64,000 nt of DNA from Suillus spraguei (lineage: Eukaryota > Basidiomycota > Agaricomycetes > Boletales > Suillaceae). Position numbers and translations under genes: made by a program. Shown here in pieces: positions 55,028-64,000 of this stretch. The notes beneath the pieces are model-generated. The model had not been told where the DNA came from. It saw nothing but the letters and a program-made list of their open reading frames with translations, and searched no databases. Location: positions 1 through 64,000 of the forward strand of contig JABCPU010000066.1 in the NCBI GenBank assembly GCA_016800925.1, written 5' to 3'. How positions within the stretch are numbered: the stretch's first letter is position 1; the number at the start of each line of letters is the position of its first letter.

Positions 55028-55944
55028 GACCTGAGACTGCAAGTCTCGTTGTCTCGAAGAGTGCGGGTAGTGCATTCCAGATTTAGTGCTTCTATGGTCC
55101 CCTCGCAGTGGGCTCCAATTGAAACGAAGAAACTAGCGCTGGCCTAAGTATAAGCACAGTGTTAATCCTACTAAAGGCACGAGTGAGATGTTTGACCCAA
55201 GAGGACTGCAAATAGAAGCAATTCCTTCAAAGTTAGTGCAAAGGAAACAATGAAGTACTAATATGGCAACAAAGAATCCAATTTCCGAGGTTAGCGGCGG
55301 TACTAGCGCGGTGTCAGCGGTATGCGTGCGGTAACGATAGCTGCAGTGGTTAGCTAGTGAGAGCAGGAAAGAAGTTACTTGGGCGAGACGAAAATGTCAT
55401 AACTACCGGCGGTGCGGTAGCAGTAGCGGCAACTTCTGTACAAGCGGGAACACAGATGAGAGAGAAAATGACCCAGTGAGATCGCTGGCCGCGGTCTGAT
55501 TACGAGTAGTGAAGTCGAAAGTCGCGCAGTACTTCAAGCGGTAAAGTTACTGGCGGTTGAATCAATGAGCGAAGTTTGAATGGAGAAGAGTTCAAATGCA
55601 AATAGATTGTGACTAGCGAGCGTTTCAGATACTAAGTCCTAGAGAAGGGATGTAATGGGAAGTAAAAATAACGGTATGTATGTTCAGTCCTTTTTAACAG
55701 ATGTGAGCACGTACGAGATAACTATGCGAGTCTGGTAGCGAAAAATAAAATAAATGGGGTACTTAATTATGAGGCGCACAGCATGCAGCGGCCCCTTGAG
55801 ATGTAAGGTAAATCCTGCCGTAGGTTTAGTAATGGTGGAAGCGAGGTAACTATGCACCAATGGATTCTAGACGGAATAGGACGGGACATGAGGGCATCAG
55901 CACAAGGATCCAGTAAGGGTTCGTGGGAGAAGAACGGTTCCGCG
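55028..55944. other. Intergenic region
   Basis: No gene seen. Rich in GCGGTA-type words (CTAGCGCGGTGTCAGCGGTA, GCGGTGCGGTAGCAGTAGCGG) between 55300 and 55560, without a fixed period. Confidence 0.4.
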
Positions 55945-57860
55945 TTAGTGGAGCAAAAAGGCTATTTCATCGCTATAAGGAAATCCTTCGGTTGCCACCG
56001 CAGACGTTAACAAGACGCTTGTCGAAAACGGGGTTTTGATGGTCAGCGTGACTTTTCTCACTACACCGGAAACTTTTTTCCAACACACCTTCCAGATCAT
56101 AGCAAGATCCCATTCAGTGTCCGAAACACAATAACTTGCATACTTCCACTGGTTTTTGTTGACATTAAGTACATCATCTGAGTCACCTGCAGTGCTGATA
56201 AATGTTTTAATGGCCTGAAACAATTGAACATGAGTGTGACAGCTGAACAAAAATAAGTCTGACTTACTTTCTTGAATAATAGCATTTGAGCTATAACACC
56301 ATTCCATGAGCCCCATCAAGTCTTACAGTATGGCAGAAGCTTGAGCTCTTGATTGAGTGCATCTTCACAGCACTTCTTGAAGTACTTCTTGGCTTGCAGG
56401 GACCATCGAACCTACATTTACTAATGAATAGCAGCCCTCAATCATCTAGTTGTCCAGGTATTACTACCTTTGCAATGAATCCTCGAACCTTCAGTAGAAG
56501 TCCTGAAACTACTTTTACCTGTTCCAAACTGGCAGATAGGTTTGTACATGCAGTGTCAGCCTCTTGAATAAGAGCCTCAATTCCATCTTCTGTGTCTTCA
56601 TCATCAGCACTGGCATCAATCTCACCCATGGACATGTTGTCTGAAAGAGGTGGGATCCAAAGGATGTCTTCATCCATTCCTGCCAAATTCTTTTACTTGA
56701 TGCTGGGAGATAGCTTGGTCAAAAATGCGCCCTCGGCAAGGGCCACAGCATGTGAGAAGCAGCTATCACAAGCATTTAGTTACAGTAAAACAATTATAAT
56801 ATTTTAATGGTACAAACTGTGAATGCTGGGCTGTTGCATTAAAGTCATGTGACTCATCCCTCAATTTCTTTCCCAAGACATGCAGACTTTTGTCATTCAC
56901 AGAGATGTTGTCAGCTGTGATGTTTTGTACCTGATACATGCCATGACACAGATTAGCAACACACAGCATAGTATAAAAATTGTATCAACCTTATCAGAGA
57001 TGCCAAACTTATCCAAAACATCATATAATTCCTCACCAAGATTCTTGCCAGTATGACTACCTGAAACATCTGAAAAAGATAGCAATTCAGAATGCAGCTG
57101 CCATTCTCTTGTCATCCAATGCCCTGTTACAGCAAGATATGATGTCATTATTTTTGATGTCCACTCATCAAAAGTAAGTGAAACATGGCCAGGAGATTCC
57201 TGCAGTTCCTTAGCAAGATCCTTTCAAATTTCATTGGCACATTCGAGAACACAGGCAGTGATTTTGGTCTGATGTGGGATATCTGTGTCTTTGGTTTTGT
57301 TCCAGCTGTTGTAAGCGAGAAGTTCACAAAATGACTTATGGTCAACAATTGATAGTGCCTGGGCAGATATTGTTAATGCTGATGGGTGAATTATGGATTT
57401 ATTCATGCACCCGATCAGTCTCTAAAATGAAATGAATGATATGCTCTTGTAGACCATTGTTAGTATACTGAGGCCCCATCATAGGTTTCATAGTCTCCAT
57501 GAAGTCCAGAATGCTGTGTTGCCTATCAAACAAAGTTACATCAGGCCCAACAATTCAAAATGAATTGTGTGTGATTTATGTATCAAGTACCTTGCCTTCC
57601 AAGCAGTCCAATTCTTCCTGTGGAACACATCATTCATCCATGTCAATGTTTTGCTGCACACACTTCTCCCGGTATCAACGATAGTGAGACATGCCCATAC
57701 ATTGAATGTGAGTACACATAGCAGTGTTGTTGCCTTTGAAGATAGTTTGCAGTTTGCTGTGCTTTTTTGGATTGGCTTCACGAAGCTCACTAGTCCAAGT
57801 CAAGTGAGTTTCCCACAGGTATGAAACATGTCGGAAATTTGCGAGATCAGTTGCAATGGG
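55945..57860 (-). pseudogene. hAT-family transposase remnant
   Basis: - strand text from about 57400 down: ALSIVDHKSFCELL, TDIPHQTKITA, SLTFDEWTSKIMTSYLAVTGHWM (containing the first catalytic Asp), GSHTGKNLGEELYDVLDKFGISDK, then, across an intron near 56990-56940, NITADNISVNDKSLHVLGKKLRD. This is the order of basidiomycete hAT transposases. The C-terminal dimerisation part is not clearly present, and several stops and frame changes occur. Cut at its 5' end by the solo LTR at 57865. Confidence 0.7.
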
Positions 57861-57864
57861 CTAT

Positions 57865-58634
57865 TGTTAAGACCGTACTCAAAGGTAGAGAGATCCGAAG
57901 GGCTTTGGCCTCAGTTTGTGCACTGTGCCCCTTTCTCAAGTAATGCCCCTTATTTCAGGGAGAAGTTATTCGTCCAAAGATCCGGAAGGAGTTGCATGAC
58001 GGATCCGGGTGTCCGAAGGTATCGGATATGATACGTCCGAAGGTTATTTGGAATGTAAGGATAGAACAAAGATTAAGGCTAGCTTCGGAATGAGTTCCTA
58101 ACTAGAAACTAATGGAGGTAGACTATCCGAAGATAGAGTCGGAGATATAGACTATAGGAATCAATCCTAAGTCTCGGAAGGTGACTTTAGAGCAGAGGGT
58201 GGCTCAAGTCCGGAAGAAGCGGAATGAGCAGAATCTAAGATGATATTCGAACTAAGGTTCTACAGAGATCTACAAGTGGTTTATATACTGTAAGTATCTA
58301 AGACAGATAATCAACAAGTCCGGGACCAAGGGCTATGTACGAAGTGTAACAGAAGTCTATTAGTTAATGCACAGCGGATCAGTAAGCATGACTTGGAAAT
58401 GAACACAGGAAACGGATCAGTGACACAGGACGGAAATATAAACAGCTGGAATACCGGAAACAGGAGGAATGACGAAAGGAGATAGGCGCAGATATACACC
58501 AGGGAGTTAAGGGGCGAGAAGTGAGCACATTCGGATGGGTGGTATGGACAGGATCTATGGACTGGACGGAAATGGAATTGATCGGATCTGATCGGATATG
58601 GTCGGATCTGGGATTAGAAATATGGTATATGACA
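57865..58634 (-). mobile_element. Solo LTR, family D/E
   Basis: 770 bp, reverse orientation (TGTTAAGACC...TATATGACA on the + strand), with perfect 5-bp target duplications GCTAT (57860-57864 and 58635-58639). Confidence 0.92.
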
Positions 58635-58850
58635 GCTATCATTGACATGTTGTTGACATGTGCACTGAAATGATATGATAAGATTTCCTGTGGAGTTTCA
58701 ATGGAATTGCATCGCCCTTGAAATTGACCTTTCCTGCCTGTGCGCTGATTCTCAACAACGAGAGGTAGCGCATCACTCTTTTCTGTTCATATCATACCCA
58801 CAGTACCTCTGTGTATTCCTTATCATCTTTGTATCATTGTGTCTATAAAA

Positions 58851-61800
58851 ATGGCCCCAGAGCGGATGAAACTTTGTGATATATGCAGGCAACAAATCCA
58901 GCCACGTGGCTGGAGCACTCACCGAAAGGCATGCGAGAGAAACATGGAAAAAAAACGTCAAGATGAGGCCGTTGCAAGTGCTATTCATGCGAAGGGTATG
59001 TTGATTTGCATGGACTGATTTCTTACTGATTTCTTGCAATAATATGTGCAGCAGGGGCTAATTCAGCACTTCAACATGCAACATCTCAGACTGTCCAAGC
59101 GGCGGGTGGATTGAGGCAGCACCAGACTGAGCATGAACCATCATCTCATGAATGGAGCATGCACAATGATGTACTTATTGGTATGTGACAACATCTCATA
59201 GTGCTACCTGCCTTGCTACTGATAATGCCACTAATATGTCATTGGCTTACAGATACCTCATACCCAGAACCTGAACCTTCAGTAGATGACGACCGCATGT
59301 TCACGAAGGATGACATCAAGGTCGAACATCACCCAAACAGTGGCATCAATGCCAAGGTTTATGTGTTTGAGGACTTCCAGTGCAATCCGATGGCAGCAAC
59401 TTCTGATCCCCCGCCTAACAAGAAGCCATGGCTTCCATTCAAGTCTTGACTAGAGTTTGAAGTTGCTCAGATTGCTCTCGAGGCTGCGCTGAACAATGAC
59501 CAAACTGATCGGCTCATTAAGATCTGCCGCCAGTGCGCTATCGGGAACGACAAGTTCACCTTTGAAAACCACAAGGACATTCACAGGAAATGGGATGCAG
59601 CATCTCAACATGTCACAGGGGTGGTTCAATTTCTTTTAATGGTGTCCATCCGTCTGACATGATATATGTAGTTTAGTTCACGAAGGAAGTGATTTTGATG
59701 ACATATGAGGATAAATCATGGGATTTTGAAGTACATTATCGGGACCTTTTGGAATGGGCTGCTGACCTTCTTCGAGACCCACATCTTTTCCCGCATTTAA
59801 CATTCAATGCACAGCACCTATCAAAATTTGATGGTGAAAATTTTGTACGGTTCATAGACGAGCCTTACACGGCAGATGCATTCTGGGACCTTCAAGTATG
59901 TATTCGAGCAGTTCCTACTGTAATGTTTTCAAATGTCATGTTTACCAGTCACAATTGCCTGAAGGAGCTAAGCCACTGACATTCATACTGTATGCTGATA
60001 AGACCAAGTTGTCAACTTCTGGTACTGCAAAAGCCTATCCCGTCGTCGCTTGGTTAGCAAACTTGCCTACAGACATACGCAATGGAGAGGGTATAGGTGG
60101 TGGTTATGTGGTCGGCTGGCTACCAGTTGTATACCCCAATCTTTGCTGTACTGACACTAGCTTATTTGTTAATAGGTGAAGGAGGACAAAGAATTTGTGA
60201 AAAAGCCTGGTTGGGTTAATTTTAAAAACAAAGTCTGGCACCAGGCGTTTTCAAGAATTCTCGCATCGCTAACCTCGAAATCAAAAACAGGACAATGGTT
60301 TGAATGCTTAGACCGTCTCTTGTGTTGGTTCTTCCCATCAATTCTTATTTTGTCAGCTGATTATGAGGAACAGTAGGTGTCTATAGTTATAGCTATTTCT
60401 TTGCCGCTGATGGTCCATGGTTAATGACAATCATAGATGTGTGATGTCACTGATTTGAGGAGTACGGAGTCTGTGGCCATGCCCTATTTGCCTGGTCCCT
60501 CGAGACGCGCTCTCGGATGTATCAATGAGATACCCTCTTCAAACAAGCAAAGACTCGCAGGCAATCATCAACTTAGCGCGAACAAAGCACACTTTGGAGG
60601 AGACAGAGAAAACACTAAAGGAGTATGGACTTCGTGACGTGGATGTGAGCATTTCTCGACCTGAATCTTCCTTTCAACTAACAATATATACATTGACAGA
60701 ACTCACTCTGGCTAATACAGTGCACAGATGTTCACCGAGCGCTGTCATATGACAAGCTTCATTTCCGTGATGGCGGCCTTTTTGATGACCATCTTTGGGT
60801 TGAATTCCAGAAGTACCTAAATGACCTTGGGAGAGATGTTGTTTCTCATATTGACAAGAGGTTTGGAATCAGTTCTCGCATATTATTGAAGCTGATTTAG
60901 ACGCATCTTACAGATTTAAAGAATTTCTATGCTGGCGCAATCAGAAGCACCCCAATCAGGTCATGGACATTGCGTTTACTGACAGTTCCATACCTGAGAA
61001 CATTTCGAAGGTTTGCAGCCTTGTGTCTGTTCTGTTTGAATGATACTAATGACTAACTAGATGATACTATATGCAGCGCATGATGTCATGACAGAGGAGG
61101 ACTGTCCGCTTGGTTACCTGCTTCTTCGGTGCATATGTCTGTATATTGAAGTTGACATGTATGCATCATTGGAGGTTCACACATCGGATACAATTTGTGA
61201 AGGGAGAAACATAGTTCAAATGTTTTCTGGGTTCTTAAAGGTATGTTTCTGGTGTTCCGACATTACATATCATTGACATATACACAGCAATATATCGACA
61301 AATCAGCGGATATTGAGGATAAGGGTTGGAACTTCCCGAAACTCCATATGGATGCGCATTTGTTTGATGACATTGAAGCAAAAGGAGCCACACGGAACTA
61401 CAACACAAAGCCAAATGAGAAGATGCATGGATCATTGAAGGATTCATATTTGCTGCGGACAAACTTCCGAAATGTTGCCGAGCAGGTCATGTTATTTTTT
61501 TGTTGTATGATAATGTAACACTCTCTGAACTTAGTTACAGATCCTGTGCATAAATCATTGGCAACTTGTCGCAGAAGATATTCATCGTCATTTATTAGAC
61601 TTTGATGAATATCTTCGCTTACAAACACAAGATCAGTTTGATGCTGCAGATGATGCGCTCAATGCTACAGATGATGCAGTGATTCCACTGGCAGGTTTTT
61701 TCCATGTGAAAGTTGGGTCAAAACAACCCCCACTAACTTTTGAGTCGGTCGAGAACATTTACCATAGTGATGATGCGTTTTCAAACTTGCGCATCAGACT

Positions 61801-62391
61801 CAATGATTTTTTGAATGACTTCCTACCTGCCATCAATATACCTCTGCTGCAAGGGAAACAGATATGCCTCCGAGCAAGTGACAAAGTTCAATTGTTTCAT
61901 TTAGCTCTATCGTTCACTACACTGATTTATTGTTAAAGATAACAGAATTTCGCTTTTTGAAAGTCAACTATGAATCAATGGTCAATTGGCGGCAGCATAC
62001 TGATTATCTTTGCTGCAGCCCACAATTTTTTGGTGCACCACATTTCGACTGCATTTTCATTCGTATGACTCCAACGAAAGTGATTTTTGGCCGCCTGCTC
62101 TTTCTGTTTGAGTGTACAGTTGGGAAACATACTTTCCCTCTTGCCTTGGTGCACCCATATGACGCTCCCACTGGTATATGCCTTTGCAAGGACAAGAACT
62201 TCAATTTATTCAGAGTTCGAGCATGCACGCGGGCACAGTCACAATTTTTCTCAGTCAGGTCAATAATACGCGGAGTGCTTCTGGTGCCAGATGGACCATC
62301 TGACTACCTGGTCATTGACACTGTAGACACTGATATGTTTGTTCATATGAGGGAGATGCACTTGGAGGCAGGGCATCTGGTGCGTGCTTGA
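58851..62391 (+). pseudogene. Plavaka-type transposase gene, nearly complete
   Basis: About twelve exons with short introns, e.g. 58851-58995, 59055-59180 (or 59052, tandem CAGCAG acceptor), 59253-59620, then 59949-60128, 60176-60372 and 60437-60641. The N-terminal C2HC-type finger CDICRQQ...HRKAC is followed by WLPFKS-LEFEVAQIAL, ILYADKTKLSTSG, KAYPVVAWLANLP, LSADYEEQ, PCPICLVP, FRDGGLFDDHLWVE, GYLLLRC, NTKPNEKMHGSLKDSY and a C-terminal FFGAPHFDCIFIR domain ending at 62391. These match Plavaka (CACTA-related, RNase H fold) transposases of Agaricomycetes. Two in-frame TGA codons (59447 and 60456) stand where the family has Arg; both are CGA-to-TGA. A TATA-like TCTATAAAA precedes the ATG. Confidence 0.8.
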
Positions 62392-63430
62392 TGGATTTTG
62401 ATGATTGGAACAGCAAGGTGCGGCACCTTCAGACACTACCCTTCAGCACTCATTTTAGCGTTAACCATTGACAGGCTCTGGTAAACATTGATGTGTCGAC
62501 AGCGGTCATGTATAGTTGGTAAATGTCGATGTGTTGACAGCAGTCATGTAAGTAAGCCCACCTTCACTGCTTCATCTCGGTGCTCACAACCACATTCATA
62601 TCTTCCAGTGCTACTTCTTCTTTTCTTCTAGTGCTTCTTTATCAAAAGCCACCTCATCGCTCCCCCATCTCACTCCAATATCTCACTACCCAGCACTTCT
62701 TCGTCCAACTACACCCTTCAGCACTCCCCATCTGTTCACCCCAGCATCAACCAGGCTCTGGTAAACATCGATGTGTCAACAGCAGTCATGTAAGTAAGCC
62801 CACCTTCACTGCTTCTCCTCTCACAACTGCATTCTTATCTTCTAGTGCCCTTTATCAAATGCCACCTCAGCACTCCCCATCTCACTCCAGTATTTCACCA
62901 CCCCCAGCACTTCTACATCCAACTACACCCTTCAGCACTCGTTATAGTGTCGACCATTGGTAAATGTTGATGTGTCGACAGCGGTCATGTAAGTAAGCCC
63001 ACATTTACTGCTTCATCTCGGTGCTCACGATAGCATTCTTATCTTCCAGTGCTTCTTCACCAAATGCCACCTCAGTGCCCCCCCATCTCACTACCCCCAG
63101 CACTTCTTTGTTCAACTACACCCTTCAGCACTCCCCACCATGTGTTCACCCTACCATCAACCAGGCTTTGGTAAATGTTGATGCGTCGACTGCGGTCATG
63201 TAAGTAAGCTCATTTTCACTGCTCTATCTCAGTGCTCACAACCGCATTCTTATCCTCTAGTTCTTCTTCATATTACAATGCCACCTCAGCACTCCCCCAT
63301 CCTCACTCTGTCCATGGGTCTGCTGATGACTTGACACCCTCCATCAAACACTGCCCCCAGCGCTTCTCCACCTAATTCCACCCTCCAGCGCATCACCACT
63401 TCTGTCAACATTGATGTGTCAACAGCAGTC
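62392..63430. repeat. Imperfect ~200-245-bp tandem repeat, five to six units
   Basis: The core GATGTGTCGACAGCGGTCATGTAAGTAAG recurs at about 62493, 62525, 62768, 62967, 63178 and 63410 (the first and last truncated or altered). Each unit also carries CTTATCTTCCAG or a close variant about 50 nt after GTAAGT, plus Ser/Pro-coding text (TLQHSP). Likely derived from a repeated exon-intron segment downstream of the Plavaka gene, but the frame is not constant between units. Confidence 0.7.
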
Positions 63431-64000
63431 ATGTTAGTAAGCTCGCCTCAATTTCACTACATGTCAGTACTCACTCACTCTTTAGAAGCAGAATGGTGTT
63501 CTCACTCTTGCTGTTTTAAAGCAGATTGGTGTGTCCACTCTCGCTGTTCCAAAGCGGAACAATGCAGGTACATTCCTTAGACATCTAATGCTACATGGTA
63601 CTGATAATCTCATTCAGCCTGGTCTCGCTCCCTTGCTCTTTGGTGGTCTCATCATCTTGACAAATTGGGCTTTCGGCTGCCAAGAACTCGCAAAACTGTC
63701 TGGGCACACGCAGCAGTCACCAATGATACCCTTTGCATGCAAAGGTTTGCGCCTATATCTCTCTTTTTGGTCTAGTGTCTTACTTCTAGCATGGATCATT
63801 ACATGTATGTGATCGCTCAAGTTTACCATGATGTAATATGACTGACGGGTGCTTGTTATTAGGCGGCGGTAGACTTGGTCATAAGGAGTCATGTGGGTGG
63901 GTAAATTCTCCTTGCTCTCCCCTTCCTGAAACTTACAATGACTCAAGCACAATTCATGTCAGACACTGATAGTGACTGGGACACTCCTGATGTTGCTTTG
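63431..64000. other. Right end, no assigned gene
   Basis: Open stretch 63531-63812 reads VSTLAVPKRNNAGTF... and has two near-repeats of (G/C)AGATTGGTGTGTCCACTCTCGCTGTT just upstream (63490-63560). No family recognised. It may be an exon of a gene continuing beyond the window. Confidence 0.3.

Noticed and set aside
1..64000. tRNA or rRNA genes
   Set aside because: No cloverleaf-like GGTTCGA...boxes or rRNA motifs were noticed. TTCGAA words seen are inside the D-family LTR.

Overview
The window looks like a transposon-rich stretch of a mushroom-forming (Agaricomycete) basidiomycete genome. Evidence: 45-60 nt GT-AG introns with CTRAY-like branch points; Ty3/Gypsy elements with C-terminal chromodomains; remnants of KDZ, Plavaka and hAT transposons of basidiomycete type; and a few ordinary fungal genes (a POP3-like RNase P/MRP subunit, a GNAT acetyltransferase, an O-methyltransferase). 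No bacterial, plastid or mitochondrial features were seen.

Layout. 1-333 and 9533-10190 are the two sides of one G-rich, internally repeated flank, split by Gypsy element A (334-9527, + strand, 5-bp target duplication AAGAG). 10191-10921 is a fragment resembling a TET/JBP dioxygenase gene, cut by Gypsy element B (10922-14092, - strand, 3' half only). B is cut by element D (14093-22031, + strand, nearly intact and young). D shares its 3' LTR with a decayed sister, E (22032-27204), and E abuts an inverted LTR (27205-27966). Host sequence resumes at 27967 in the middle of a KDZ transposase gene (to 29744), followed by a 238-bp foldback repeat, an RNase H1 N-terminal-domain gene split by an 888-bp solo LTR of a third family, and a divergent HMG-box gene whose end carries an A-family solo LTR (33268-33741). 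I read 10191-10921 plus 27967-33267 as one KDZ transposon (TET/JBP + transposase + HMG cargo) blown apart by about 17 kb of nested retrotransposons.

34010-34520 is a 54-bp minisatellite. 36091-42827 is the gene island: GNAT (-), POP3-like (+), O-methyltransferase (-). 44630-45280 is a partial copy of the methyltransferase 3' end. Gypsy element C (46565-54139, -, same family as A and B) follows, then a head-to-head truncated LTR (54140-54601), a weak - strand coding stretch, a hAT transposase remnant (-), a D-family solo LTR with TSD GCTAT, a Plavaka transposase gene (+, 58851-62391, two CGA-to-TGA stops), and an imperfect ~220-bp tandem repeat to about 63430.

How the parts work. Both Gypsy families appear to use (i) -1 ribosomal frameshifting between gag and pol (slippery heptamer plus stem-loop) and (ii) Tf1/sushi-type self-priming: 11-12 nt just after the 5' LTR are complementary to an LTR segment 34 nt downstream of the TATA box. 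Each family carries an extra gene between integrase and 3' LTR: family A/B/C a sense ORF with two zinc knuckles; family D/E an antisense, two-intron gene encoding a coiled coil plus a Zn2Cys6-like cluster with its halves in swapped order. The antisense gene is the most unusual item in the window.
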